Source of the DNA: Falsiroseomonas algicola
Lineage (GTDB): Bacteria > Pseudomonadota > Alphaproteobacteria > Acetobacterales > Acetobacteraceae
Reading direction: 5' to 3'
DNA length: 64,000 nucleotides
Assembly (NCBI RefSeq): GCF_011040385.1
Contig: NZ_JAAIKB010000001.1
Coordinates: forward strand, 434,001 to 498,000
Part shown: one piece after another, positions 19,422 through 28,142 of the stretch
Numbering within the stretch: the first letter of the stretch is position 1
How the letters are laid out: each line of letters begins with the position of its first letter
Position numbers and translations under genes: made by a program
Notes under the pieces: generated by a model
The model's input: only the letters and a program-made list of their open reading frames with translations
Databases searched by the model: none
Told to the model about the DNA's origin: nothing

Positions 19422-22400
19422 TTATCGGGTCACCGGCCCATTCTCCCGCAACCCGTCCAGCCGGGTGGGCAGCAGGCGCGCAACATCCAGTTCCTGGCGC
19501 AGCCGCGGCAGGTCATCGAGCCCCGCGATGCGCGCCGCCGTGATCACGGCGAAGGCTTCTTCCAGCGGGCCACCTGCCATGCGCGGCTGCTCCGCGTCGC
19601 GCAGCGCCGCCAGCGCCGATTCGTCGCCGGCCAGCGCCAGCAGCGCGGCGGTGCGCGCGATCAGCGGCCGGTGTTCCGGTGCCAGTGCATTGCCAGGCGG
19701 CGGCAGCACGATGGCGAGATGTGTCTGCATGGCAGCGGCGGCGCCTGCCCAATCCTGCTGTTCCGCCAGCAGCGCCGCGAGTTCCGGCGCCGCCTGCGGC
19801 CCGGCCTCCCGGTAGCGCGCCACGGCGTCTGGCACGCGGCCTGCGCGCGTCAGGGCGCGGGCTTCCAGCAGCCGCCTCTCCTGCGCCAGCGCCAAGGGCA
19901 GGCCCGGTGCCGCCGTCTCCTCCAGCGCCGCCAGCGCGCCGCCGGCATCGCCGGCGCCGAGCGCCAGGTTCGCCAGCCGCACGCCGATGCGCGCCCGCGC
20001 CTCCGCCCCCGCCGCGCGCGCCACGGCGCGCTTCAGCACATGCGTGGCTCGATCCACCAGGTCGAGAGCCGCCAGGCGGTCGGCGAGCGAGGCGAGTGCC
20101 TGTTCCGTCCCCTCCCCGGGCGGCAGCAGGTCGACATGCGAATCGAACAGCGCCACGGCCTGAACCGGCGGTTCGCGCCCGATGGCGGCGACCAGGGCCT
20201 GCTGCTGGCGTGGCCGGATCGTGCTGGCCAGGTCCGGGAAGGCCGTTTCCGTCTCCCGCAGCAGGTCGAAGGCGCCGCGCGGGTCGCCGGCGGCCTCCTT
20301 GAGTTCCGCGAGGCGAAGGCGTGCGTCGCTTTCCATCGCATCGCCGCGCCACGCCGCCAGCGCCGCTTCCAGCGCGGCGGCCGCGCCGGCGGCATCGGTA
20401 CGGCCGGAGGCCAGGCGAAGCTCCGCCGCTCGGCGCATGGCGATGGCGCGGGCCCGACGGTCGCGTCCCTGGATCAGCGCGTCGTAGGCGGAGAGCGCCC
20501 CATCGACCTCCCCGGCCGCTTCCATGATGCGCGCGCGCGGCAGGGCGAGGCTTGCATCATCCTCCTCTCGTCCGGCCACAAGGCGGCGGGCGGCGGCGAT
20601 CTCCCCCTGCTCCGCCAGCGCTTCCGCCGCCATCGGCAGCACCCGCGCCAGCAGCGGTTCGGGGTAGGAGAGGAGAAGTGGCAGCGCGGCGGCCACGGCG
20701 CCGCCACCCGCCTGGCCACGGGCCACGGCGAGCAGCCCGCGCCAGAGCGCCAACTCGTCGCTGTCCGGGCCGGCATGGTCGAGGCCGGTTGCCTCCGCGA
20801 CCCGGCCCGACAGCAGCGCGGCGACGCCATGCAGGGCACGGGCACGCAGCGTTTCCGCCAGGCGGGGATCATCGCGCATGGCGATCGTCGCCATGGATTG
20901 CGCTTCCTGCGGCAAGCCGAGCGCCAGCAGCGCTTCCGCATGGCGAAGCCGCGCCGGCCCGCGCGACAGGGGCGGCGACGCGGCCACCGCGCTCGCGGCA
21001 TTGCGCACGCGTTCCTGCAGGGCAGCCGTGCTCTCCGCCGGCAGGTCGAAGAGCCGCGACATGGCGGCGGCGGCGCTGGTGGCGCCCGCGGGTTCGGCGC
21101 CCAGGACCAGGGGCGAACCCGGCGCGCCGGCGGCGATGAACTGCCCTTCCCGTGCCACAAGCGTCACCGCGTCCGATCGCGGCAGCAGCGCGGCGCCGAG
21201 GCGCGTCGGCAGCAGGTCGAAGGCCGCGCCGCGCCGGCCGAGCGGCACCGCCTCCGCCCCGTCCTTCACCGTGCCGACCAGCAGCAGGCTGCCGGTCTCG
21301 GGATCGGTGACGTTGAGGCTCATGCCCGCCTGCGCGGCGCGCAGCAGGATGCGGGGCGGCGGGCCGGGATCGAGTTCGGGCAGGATGGAGCGCAGCGCCA
21401 TGGGCTCCGCCGGCGAATCGATCACCCAGGCGGCGCCGTCCCGGCGCAGGCGGGGCGCCGCGAAGGCCGCGAGGGGCAGTCGGATCGTCGTGGATTGCGG
21501 ACTCGCGGAAACCTCGCTGCCCGCCAGCGCCGGCTGGGCCGCCAGCGGCGCAAGGTCGAGCGCGAGCGGCGCGTCGAGCACCATCACCCAGGACTGGCCG
21601 CGCCGGAACAGCGCGGCGCCCGTGCCTGCGGGGCTCGGCACGGCGACGGCAGGCCCGGCGAGCAGGCGCACGGGGGTCCCGCGCGCGGGGGCAGGCGCCG
21701 CGGCAGCAGGGGGCGTCGCGCCAGGCGCCGGCAAGGGCTGCTGCGCCACCGGGACAATCGGGGCCGTCGCGATCGGCAGGTTGGGCGGCGCGCCACTGGC
21801 GGAGCGCGCGGCGGGGCTTCCCGGCGGTCGCGCGGTGTCGGACTGGCGTGCGGCCGGTGCTTCAGCGACGCGTGGCGGCGGTTGCGCGACTGGCCGCTGG
21901 GGTGGCGGTGCCGGTGGGGGCGGCGGCGGCAACGGCGCGGCGGCCTGGCGCGGCGGCGGTGCCTGACGCGTGGCAGGCTCGGCGGCCAGTCGCGGAGCGA
22001 CGTCCGCTGCCGGTCGCGGAGCGACCTCAGGTGCCGGTCGCGGAGCGACGTCCGCTGCCGGTCGCGGAGCGACTTCCGCTGCGGGCCTTGTCGCGGCTTG
22101 CGTGGCTGCCTGCGCCGGCGGCGTGGCCTCGCCCGGATTCATGACATCGACGATGATGCGATTGCCGAGGCGGAAGTGCCGGGCGCGGGCGCCGGGGGCG
22201 AGGGTGAATTCCGCCACCTCCCCTTCCAGCGCCAGCCCGCGCAGGTTGCGCACCGGCCGGCGCGTCGCGGCTGCGTCGAATTCGGCCGGGGCGGCGAAGC
22301 GGAGCGTGAGCTTTCCCTCCGCCTCCTCCACCCGGTAGTTCACCTGGCGCGGCCAGTCAAACACCACCCGTCCATGCGTCGGGTGGTCCCCGACCCGGAT

Positions 22401-22475
22401 GGGCACCCTGTCCTGCGCCGCCGCGGAGACGGCGGGCAGGATCAGGACGAGCAGGGTGGCGGCCTGGCGGATCAA
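19422..22475 (-). CDS. large secreted TPR-like protein linked to chemotaxis genes
   Basis: The protein has 1017 residues from TTG 22475, whose TTGA overlaps the cheZ stop. This start gives a clean signal peptide (MIRQAATLLVLILPAVSAAA). After it, about residues 20-110 form a β-rich domain (HGRVVFDWPRQVNYRVEEAE; RHFRLGNRIIVDVM). A Pro/Ala-rich linker (about 120-290) includes a fourfold APRPAA-V repeat, then another β-rich domain. From about residue 520 to the end there are many helical pairs of TPR style (RLRHAEALLALGLPQEAQSM; ALTRAGRVPDAVARYREA). Similar TPR proteins accompany flagellar/chemotaxis operons in Rhodospirillales. It is likely periplasmic. Function unknown. Confidence 0.75.
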   Translation of the reverse strand: MIRQAATLLVLILPAVSAAAQDRVPIRVGDHPTHGRVVFDWPRQVNYRVEEAEGKLTLRFAAPAEFDAAATRRPVRNLRGLALEGEVAEFTLAPGARARHFRLGNRIIVDVMNPGEATPPAQAATQAATRPAAEVAPRPAADVAPRPAPEVAPRPAADVAPRLAAEPATRQAPPPRQAAAPLPPPPPPAPPPQRPVAQPPPRVAEAPAARQSDTARPPGSPAARSASGAPPNLPIATAPIVPVAQQPLPAPGATPPAAAAPAPARGTPVRLLAGPAVAVPSPAGTGAALFRRGQSWVMVLDAPLALDLAPLAAQPALAGSEVSASPQSTTIRLPLAAFAAPRLRRDGAAWVIDSPAEPMALRSILPELDPGPPPRILLRAAQAGMSLNVTDPETGSLLLVGTVKDGAEAVPLGRRGAAFDLLPTRLGAALLPRSDAVTLVAREGQFIAAGAPGSPLVLGAEPAGATSAAAAMSRLFDLPAESTAALQERVRNAASAVAASPPLSRGPARLRHAEALLALGLPQEAQSMATIAMRDDPRLAETLRARALHGVAALLSGRVAEATGLDHAGPDSDELALWRGLLAVARGQAGGGAVAAALPLLLSYPEPLLARVLPMAAEALAEQGEIAAARRLVAGREEDDASLALPRARIMEAAGEVDGALSAYDALIQGRDRRARAIAMRRAAELRLASGRTDAAGAAAALEAALAAWRGDAMESDARLRLAELKEAAGDPRGAFDLLRETETAFPDLASTIRPRQQQALVAAIGREPPVQAVALFDSHVDLLPPGEGTEQALASLADRLAALDLVDRATHVLKRAVARAAGAEARARIGVRLANLALGAGDAGGALAALEETAAPGLPLALAQERRLLEARALTRAGRVPDAVARYREAGPQAAPELAALLAEQQDWAGAAAAMQTHLAIVLPPPGNALAPEHRPLIARTAALLALAGDESALAALRDAEQPRMAGGPLEEAFAVITAARIAGLDDLPRLRQELDVARLLPTRLDGLRENGPVTR
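21991..22086. repeat. four 24-bp tandem repeats in the TPR protein linker
   Basis: Four 24-bp units, units 1 and 3 identical, encode eight-residue blocks around APRPAADV in the Pro-rich linker. This is a coding tandem repeat without spacers, not a CRISPR. Confidence 0.85.
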
Positions 22476-23107
22476 TCGAAATCCGCCAGCAGCTTGTCGA
22501 TGTCGGCCTGGCTGACGCCGGCACCGGGAAGCTGCGGGCCATTGGCCAGCCGCCGCCCCTCGGTCTCGGCATCCGCCGCGGGTGCGGGCTTCGGTGCCGG
22601 GGCGGCGGGCAGCGCATGGCCGGAGGCCACCGCGCTGAAGCGCTCCGTCACCTGCGCGACCCGCGCCTCGATCGCCTTCAGCGCCGTCACCACCTTGCCG
22701 ATGCGCTGGCCGGTGATGTCCTGGAAGCTGCAGGCCTCGTAGATGCGGGTGATGGCGCCGGACAGCGCCTCCGCCTCGCCGCCGCCGACTCGCCCCGCGA
22801 CCCCTTCGAGCACCTCGCAGCAATCGAGGATCTCGTTGGTGGCTTGGGCGGTGTGGCCGACGATCGCATCGAGCTCATCCGTCGCGGACGGGATGTGGCT
22901 GATGTTGATGTCGTCCACGCGGAGGGAGGCGATCTCCTCCTTCGCCCGCGCGACGGTGCGGCCGAGCCCTTCAAGCTCTGCCAGCAGCGCCGCCTCGGTC
23001 GCCGTCAGGTCGCCCGCCATGCTGCCGAGCACGGCGCGGACGGCGGCATCGATCCGCGCCTCCTCGGGCGTGGCGCCGGCGTTCACCGGCGCGATTCCGT
23101 CAGGCAT
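22472..23107 (-). CDS. cheZ: chemotaxis protein phosphatase CheZ
   Basis: The 211-residue product starts MPDGIAPVNAG at 23107, overlapping the cheY stop by 8 bases. The long helical region contains EACSFQDITGQRIGKVV, with the catalytic Gln of CheZ that dephosphorylates CheY. The C-terminus VSQADIDKLLADFD is the CheY-P-binding helix, after a Pro/Ala linker. Its position between cheY and the TPR gene supports the call. Confidence 0.93.
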   Translation of the reverse strand: MPDGIAPVNAGATPEEARIDAAVRAVLGSMAGDLTATEAALLAELEGLGRTVARAKEEIASLRVDDINISHIPSATDELDAIVGHTAQATNEILDCCEVLEGVAGRVGGGEAEALSGAITRIYEACSFQDITGQRIGKVVTALKAIEARVAQVTERFSAVASGHALPAAPAPKPAPAADAETEGRRLANGPQLPGAGVSQADIDKLLADFD

Positions 23108-23480
23108 GGACCATGACCTTCTCGATCTTCTCGCGCAGCGTCTCCGCATTGAAGGGCTTCACGATGTAGTTGGAGACACCGGCCTGCTTGGCGGCGACGA
23201 CGTTTTCCGTCTTGCTCTCCGCCGTGATCATGATGAAGGGCGTGTTCTTCAGCCGCGCATCGGCCCGCACTTCCTTCAGCAGGTCGAGACCCGTCATCGG
23301 CGCCATGTTCCAGTCGCTGATGACCAGGCCGAAATTGCCGGCACGCATCTTCGCCAGCGCCTCGGACCCGTCCGTCGCTTCCTCGACATTCTCGAAGTCG
23401 AGCTGCTTCAGCAGGTTCCGGATGATCCGCAGCATGGTCTTGTAGTCGTCCACGATCAGCACCGGTGTATTCTTGTCCAT
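23100..23480 (-). CDS. cheY: chemotaxis response regulator CheY
   Basis: The 126-residue single receiver domain has the acidic pair VDD at 10-12, phospho-Asp in VISDWNMAPMTG (about residue 56), Thr/Ser in MITAESK and Lys in NYIVKPF. It lacks any output domain. It overlaps cheZ and follows motE by 58 bases; the target is FliM, encoded upstream in the same run. Confidence 0.93.
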   Translation of the reverse strand: MDKNTPVLIVDDYKTMLRIIRNLLKQLDFENVEEATDGSEALAKMRAGNFGLVISDWNMAPMTGLDLLKEVRADARLKNTPFIMITAESKTENVVAAKQAGVSNYIVKPFNAETLREKIEKVMVHA

Positions 23481-23538
23481 CGGCCTCGCGCCCCTGTGTC
23501 CCGTCGATTGTCCCGTCGATCCGCCATCCTGGCGCCAG

Positions 23539-24216
23539 TCACCGCACGGTCGGCCGCTCGGCGCGCATCCGCGCCAGCTCCGCCGTCAGCAGCCTCGCCC
23601 GTTCCGGGCGCATCGCGCCCAGCACCGGGGATGCCTTCGCTTCCCGCATCCGGTCCACGATGCGGACCAGAACGGGCATCTCCAGCTCATCGAAGATCGT
23701 CGCCGCATCGCGCGGCCGCATGCCTTCGTAGAGCTTCACCAGGCCGCGCAGCCCTGCCTCCTCGCGCTCCGCGCGTTCCCGTTCCAGGGATTCGAGGCGC
23801 TGCTGCAGCGCGGTCAGTTCCTGCACCCGCTGCGCGAGGCGACGCTCCGCCGCGGCGACCACCGTCTCCCGCGCCGCGGCCTGCTGTTCACGCAGGTCGA
23901 TCTCCGCGCGCCGCGCCCGCAGCGCTTCCAGCACCGCCCGTTCGGCGACCTGCTCCGGCGTCGGGCCCGGTGGCGCGGCGGCGGGCGCAGCGGGGGGCGC
24001 GGCCGGCGCCGAGGCGGGCGCCGCCGGCGTGGCAGGTGCCGGCGCCCGTGTCGGCTCCGCCGGTGCAGGGGTGGAGGCGCGGGCCGCGCTGATCGCGACC
24101 GGCGCGCCGGCCTCCATGCGCAGCAGCCTGTCGATCTTGGCCACGACCAGCACACCGGCCAGCACGGCAGCCAGGGGCATCAGACGCAGGCGCGGCAGGG
24201 AGAGGCGGCGCATCAT
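23539..24216 (-). CDS. motE: MotE-like periplasmic motor chaperone
   Basis: The 225-residue product has an N-terminal membrane anchor (about 10-27) and a Pro/Ala-rich linker (about 45-85). A coiled coil follows (about 88-150; RRAEIDLREQQAAARETVVA). The C-terminal MgtE_N-like segment reads LVKLYEGMRPRDAATIFDEL and VLGAMRPERARLLTAEL. This architecture matches MotE, the chaperone of the stator protein MotC in alphaproteobacteria. It overlaps no gene but lies 1 base after the DUF6468 gene. Confidence 0.85.
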   Translation of the reverse strand: MMRRLSLPRLRLMPLAAVLAGVLVVAKIDRLLRMEAGAPVAISAARASTPAPAEPTRAPAPATPAAPASAPAAPPAAPAAAPPGPTPEQVAERAVLEALRARRAEIDLREQQAAARETVVAAAERRLAQRVQELTALQQRLESLERERAEREEAGLRGLVKLYEGMRPRDAATIFDELEMPVLVRIVDRMREAKASPVLGAMRPERARLLTAELARMRAERPTVR

Positions 24217-24217
24217 C

Positions 24218-24670
24218 TCAGCGCGCCTCCCTCAGCGCGCGCAGCAAGTCGCGCTCCGCCTCGCTGCGCGGCATCCCGGCCGGCAGGGGCGCGGGACGCG
24301 GCGCGGCAGGCTCCGGCGCGCGTTCCGGCAACCCGCTGGCGATCGGGCGCGCCGCACGCACCAGCCCGTCAAGGCGATCGGCCAGCGATTCCGCCCGTTC
24401 GGCGAGGTAGCGCAGATCGTCGCGCAGCGGCTCCGCCACCGCGACGCGTTCCGCCACTGAGCGTCCAGCCTGCTCCGCCGTGGCGCGCAGCCTTGCCAGC
24501 GCGGCTTCCGCGGCCTCCGTCGCCTCCGCCATGCCGGCCGCGCCATTGGTCACGGCCGCACCTTCCCGGCGCAGCGCCGCGATCTGGCGTTCCAGCCGCC
24601 AGGCGAAGGGCACGGCGACGGCCAGCAGCAGCAGCAGCGCGCCCTGGGCGAGCCATTCAAGCGTGGTCAT
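24218..24670 (-). CDS. DUF6468 flagellar-cluster membrane protein
   Basis: The 150-residue product has one N-terminal membrane span (about 8-24) and a long helical/coiled region with ERVAVAEPLRDDLRYLAERA and ESLADRLDGLV. A Pro/Arg tail ends SEAERDLLRALREAR. This pattern is known as DUF6468 and is found beside fliM/motE in alphaproteobacteria. Its ATG overlaps the fliM stop by 4 bases. A role in the motor is inferred from context only. Confidence 0.8.
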   Translation of the reverse strand: MTTLEWLAQGALLLLLAVAVPFAWRLERQIAALRREGAAVTNGAAGMAEATEAAEAALARLRATAEQAGRSVAERVAVAEPLRDDLRYLAERAESLADRLDGLVRAARPIASGLPERAPEPAAPRPAPLPAGMPRSEAERDLLRALREAR

Positions 24671-25752
24671 GCGCCCTCCTCCATCACCGGGCGGCGGCGC
24701 TCACGCTCGATCCGCACGGCCAGGCGGTTCTCCCGCCGGCCGAGCTGAGCCTCGAACAGCGGCACCTCCCCGCAGCGCAGCCGGACCGGCGCGCCGGGGG
24801 GCGAGGACAGGGTGAAGCTGTCGCCGACGTTCAGCCGGAGGATGTGCGAGAGCGGCATGGTCTGCTCATCCAGCACCACGTCGAGCGAGACCTCGGTCTG
24901 GCGCAGCTCCTCCGCCAGGTGGGTCTCCCAGATGCTGTCGCGGCCGAAGCGTTCGCCCATGAACTGCTGCAGCAGCAATTCGCGCACGGGCTCGAGCGTG
25001 GCATAGGGCAGCAGCACCTCGATCCGCCCGCCGCGATCCTCCATGTCCACCCGCATGCGGCCCAGCACCGCGGCGTTGGACAGGCGGGAAATGGCGGCGA
25101 AACGCGGGTTCACCTCCAGCCGCTCGAAGCGGAAATCGACGGGGCAGAGCGGCTCGAACGCCGCGCGCAGATCGCCCAGCACCACGCCGATCAGGCGCTC
25201 CACCAGCGTGCGTTCGATGGTGGTGTAGGGCCGCCCCTCGATGCGCATGGCCGCCGTGCCGCGGCGGCCGCCCAGCAGCACGTCCACGATGGAATAGATC
25301 AGGCTGCTGTCCACCACGATCAGCCCGTAATTGTCCCACTGCTCCGCCTTGAAGACCGCCAGCATGGCCGGCAGCGGGATGGAATTCAGGTAGTCCCCGA
25401 AGCGCAGCGACGTCATGGCATCGATGGAGATGTCCACGTTGTCGGAGGTGAAGTTGCGCAGCGTCGTCGACATCAGCCGCACCAGGCGATCGAAGACGAT
25501 TTCCAGCATCGGCAGTCGTTCGTACTGCACGAGGCCGGCGGAGATGATGCGCTCGATGCCCGACTCCGCGCGGTCCCGCGACGGGCCGGCTTCGAAGCCG
25601 AGCAGGCTGTCGATCTCGGCCTGGTTGAGCACGCGCGCCGCATCGGCAGGCAGCGGCGCGGCGGCCTGTTCCTCCGGCTGCGCCCCCTCCTCCTCCAGCG
25701 CCGCGCCCCAGGCGGCGGCGAGGTCCTCGTCTTCCGACCCGCTGCCGCTCAT
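24667..25752 (-). CDS. fliM: flagellar motor switch protein FliM
   Basis: The 361-residue C-ring protein begins at ATG 25752 (ATGA overlap with the fliL stop); the long upstream frame is a shadow. LNQAEIDSLLGF (about 43-54) is the CheY-P-binding motif. The central CheC-like domain includes RRGTAAMRIEGRPYTTIERT. The C-terminal SpoA domain has ILRLNVGDSFTL and VRLRCGEVPLFEAQLGRREN. It transmits CheY-P binding to rotation switching and lies in the fliL–fliM–DUF6468–motE–cheY–cheZ run. Confidence 0.95.
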   Translation of the reverse strand: MSGSGSEDEDLAAAWGAALEEEGAQPEEQAAAPLPADAARVLNQAEIDSLLGFEAGPSRDRAESGIERIISAGLVQYERLPMLEIVFDRLVRLMSTTLRNFTSDNVDISIDAMTSLRFGDYLNSIPLPAMLAVFKAEQWDNYGLIVVDSSLIYSIVDVLLGGRRGTAAMRIEGRPYTTIERTLVERLIGVVLGDLRAAFEPLCPVDFRFERLEVNPRFAAISRLSNAAVLGRMRVDMEDRGGRIEVLLPYATLEPVRELLLQQFMGERFGRDSIWETHLAEELRQTEVSLDVVLDEQTMPLSHILRLNVGDSFTLSSPPGAPVRLRCGEVPLFEAQLGRRENRLAVRIERERRRPVMEEGA

Positions 25753-26282
25753 TGGACCAGCATCTCCACGAACAGCACGTCCGTGACGCGGGCCGGCGCG
25801 GCGGCCAGATTGGCCCGGGCGATCAGCTCCTCCCGCAGCCGATGCGTGCCGGCGCTGCCGCGCAACTCCTCCGGCCGCACCTCCCGCAGATAGGTCTGGA
25901 ACAGGTCCTGCAGCCGCGGCATGGCGGCCTGCACGGCGGCGGTATCCTCCGCCCGCGTGATCTCCAGCTTGGCGCGCAGCCGCACGAAGCTGGCGCGACG
26001 GCCTGGCACGTTCAGGTTGGCGACGATCTCGGGCAGATCCACGAAGGCCGGCGGGCTGCGTGGCGGCGGCGCGGGCTCGGCCGCGGCCTCCGTCGTCTCC
26101 TCCGGCGGCGGGCCCATGCCCAGCAGCTTGGGCAGGATGCCCGTGAACCAAAGCCCCGCGCCCACGCCGATGAGGAGCAACAAGGGCAGCAGGATGAGCA
26201 GCAGCTTCTTCTTGCCGCCCTTCTTCGCGGCCGGCGCCTCGCCTTCCGCTGCCTCCGCCTTGGCTGGTGCTGCCGCCGCCAT
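25749..26282 (-). CDS. fliL: flagellar basal body-associated protein FliL
   Basis: The 177-residue product starts at ATG 26282 after discarding an Arg-rich extension. It has a Lys-rich N-terminus, one membrane span (about 26-46), a Pro/Ala linker and the periplasmic FliL domain (LPEIVANLNVPGRRASFVRL; LQDLFQTYLREVRPEELRGS). FliL supports the stators. It is the first gene of its minus-strand operon. Confidence 0.92.
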   Translation of the reverse strand: MAAAAPAKAEAAEGEAPAAKKGGKKKLLLILLPLLLLIGVGAGLWFTGILPKLLGMGPPPEETTEAAAEPAPPPRSPPAFVDLPEIVANLNVPGRRASFVRLRAKLEITRAEDTAAVQAAMPRLQDLFQTYLREVRPEELRGSAGTHRLREELIARANLAAAPARVTDVLFVEMLVQ

Positions 26283-26452
26283 CCTGTCGCCCGCGTCCTT
26301 CTGTCTGCGCGCCAGTTGCCCGGCGCGCCCCGCACGCCGCCGCCACCCGGAGGGGGAGCGGACATGCACCATCGCCGGTCCGGCTTAAGGAAGGATTGCG
26401 ATCGCAACGGCGGCGGACAGGGCTGCCGGGCCGGCGGCGCTTTTCACCCCCA

Positions 26453-26471
26453 GGCGGCAAGCCTTGCCGCC
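26453..26471. promoter_or_regulatory. inverted repeat, possible FlbD-type activator site
   Basis: A perfect 9-bp dyad (GGCGGCAAG, one centre base, complement) sits 26 bases upstream of the σ54 promoter of flgF, within the fliL–flgF divergent gap. Its GGCAA…TTGCC core resembles ftr elements bound by FlbD. A similar weaker motif precedes the flgI promoter. Confidence 0.5.
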
Positions 26472-26497
26472 CCGGGGCCGCGCCACCACGCGAAATC

Positions 26498-26514
26498 CTG
26501 GCACGCGCCTTGCG
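26498..26514 (+). promoter_or_regulatory. σ54 promoter of flgF operon
   Basis: CTGGCACGCGCCTTGCG matches the -24/-12 consensus YTGGCACG-N4-TTGCW at all but the last position, with GG and GC at the required 10-base separation. It lies 35 bases before the flgF ATG. Confidence 0.85.
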
Positions 26515-26548
26515 CCTTGGCCTCCGCCCTGCATCGCGGAGTTCCTGC

Positions 26549-27295
26549 ATGGACAGCCCCGGCTACATCGTCCTGTCCCGCCTGGTCGGCCAGCTGCGCG
26601 CCAACGCGGTGACGGCCAACAACATCGCCAATGCCGATACGCCCGCCTTCCGCAGCGCGCGCCCGGTCTTCGCCACGGTGCTGGAACGCCAGCAGGCCAG
26701 CGGGCTGCCGAGCGGCGCGCGGATGGTCTCCTATTCCCAGGACCGCGCCACCTGGCGCGACGAACGCGCCGGCCCGCTGAGCACCACGGGCAACCCGCTC
26801 GACATCGCCATCTCGGCGCCGGAGGGCTTCTTCGCCATCGATACGCCCCGCGGCGAACGCTACACCCGCGCCGGCCGCTTCGTGCTCGATAACCAGGGCC
26901 AGGTGGTGGACCAGCAGGGCAACACCGTGCAGGGCGCCAATGGCCGCCCGCTGCGCGTGGCCCCGGGCGACAGCCGCATCGATGTGCTGGGCGACGGCAC
27001 GCTGCGCACGGAGAACGGCGATGCCGGCCAGTTCCGCATCGTCCGCTTCGACGACGCCCAGCGGCTGAGCCAGGAAGGCGACCAGCTGATGGCGGCGCCC
27101 GACACGATGCCCGCCCGCCGCGTCGATGCGCCCGGCCTGGTCCAGGGCGCGGTGGAGGGCAGCAATGTCCGCCCCATCCTGGAAATCACGCGGATGACGG
27201 AGGAGCTGCGCGAATTCCAGTTCACCACGCAGATGGCGGAGAAGGAGGGCGAGCGCCTGGGCACGGCGGTCGAGCGCATCCTGAAGCGCCGATGA
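26549..27295 (+). CDS. flgF: flagellar basal-body rod protein FlgF
   Basis: The 248-residue protein starts MDSPGYIVLSRLVGQLRANA, with the rod motif TANNIANADTPAFRS. NPLDIAISAPEGFFAIDTPR and ERYTRAGRFVLDNQGQVVD are typical of FlgF/FlgG-like proteins. The C-terminus LEITRMTEELREFQFTTQM ends near ERILKRR. First gene of flgF–flgG–flgA–flgH. Confidence 0.94.
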   Translation: MDSPGYIVLSRLVGQLRANAVTANNIANADTPAFRSARPVFATVLERQQASGLPSGARMVSYSQDRATWRDERAGPLSTTGNPLDIAISAPEGFFAIDTPRGERYTRAGRFVLDNQGQVVDQQGNTVQGANGRPLRVAPGDSRIDVLGDGTLRTENGDAGQFRIVRFDDAQRLSQEGDQLMAAPDTMPARRVDAPGLVQGAVEGSNVRPILEITRMTEELREFQFTTQMAEKEGERLGTAVERILKRR

Positions 27296-27351
27296 GCCCC
27301 GCGACAATCATGAACGACACGACAACATCCCCGGCGAAGGACCACTGACCC

Positions 27352-28137
27352 ATGCGCAGTCTGCATATTGCTGGGACCGGGATGATGGCCCAGCAGACCA
27401 ACGTCGAGGTCATCTCCAACAACATCGCCAATATGAGCACGACGGGCTACAAGCGCCGCCGCGCCGAATTCCAGGACCTGATCTACCAGAACCTCCGCCG
27501 CGTCGGATCGCAGAGCGCGGATACCGGTAGCGTGCTGCCCTCCGGCGCGCAGATCGGGCTCGGCGTGAAGACCGGCGCGGTCTACCGCATCTCAGAACAG
27601 GGCAGCCTGTCCCAGACCGAGAACCGCTTCGACCTGGCCATCCGCGGCAATGGCTACTTCCAGGTCACGCTGCCCTCCGGCGAGACCGCCTATACGCGGG
27701 ACGGCACCTTCGCCCTGTCGCCCGAGGGCGTCATGGTCACGGCGGATGGCTTCGTCGTGCAGCCCGGCATCACCATCCCCGCCGCCGCCCGCGACGTGAC
27801 CATCAATTCCAGCGGCGAGGTCTTCGCCAAGCTCGATGGCCAGGTGGCGCCGCAGAATGTCGGCCAGATCCAGCTGGCGATCTTCGCCAACGAGACGGGG
27901 CTGGAGGCGATCGGCGACAACCTGCTGATGGCCACGCCGGGATCGGGTGCCGCCCAGGCGGCCGCCCCCGGATCGCCGGGCTATGGCCAGGTGCTGCAGG
28001 GCTTCGTCGAGACCTCCAACGTCAACGTCGTGCAGGAGATCACGAACCTCATCACCGCCCAGCGCGCCTATGAGATGAACAGCCGCGTCATCTCCGCCAG
28101 CGACGAGATGCTCTCCACCCTGACCAGGCTGCGGTGA
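27352..28137 (+). CDS. flgG: flagellar distal rod protein FlgG
   Basis: The 261-residue protein begins MRSLHIAGTGMMAQQTNVEV followed by ISNNIANMSTTGYKRRRAEF, the standard FlgG N-terminus. GNGYFQVTLPSGETAYTRDG lies centrally, and the C-terminus has VQEITNLITAQRAYEMNSRV. It is 56 bases after flgF. Confidence 0.97.
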   Translation: MRSLHIAGTGMMAQQTNVEVISNNIANMSTTGYKRRRAEFQDLIYQNLRRVGSQSADTGSVLPSGAQIGLGVKTGAVYRISEQGSLSQTENRFDLAIRGNGYFQVTLPSGETAYTRDGTFALSPEGVMVTADGFVVQPGITIPAAARDVTINSSGEVFAKLDGQVAPQNVGQIQLAIFANETGLEAIGDNLLMATPGSGAAQAAAPGSPGYGQVLQGFVETSNVNVVQEITNLITAQRAYEMNSRVISASDEMLSTLTRLR

Positions 28138-28142
28138 CGGCC

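Noticed and set aside
21991-22086. Tandem repeats that could suggest a CRISPR array
   Set aside because: Units are directly adjacent with no spacers and are in frame inside a coding linker.
19257-22742. Plus-strand frame of 1161 codons
   Set aside because: Antisense of the TPR protein; Arg/Gln/His-rich low complexity and no ribosome site or motif.
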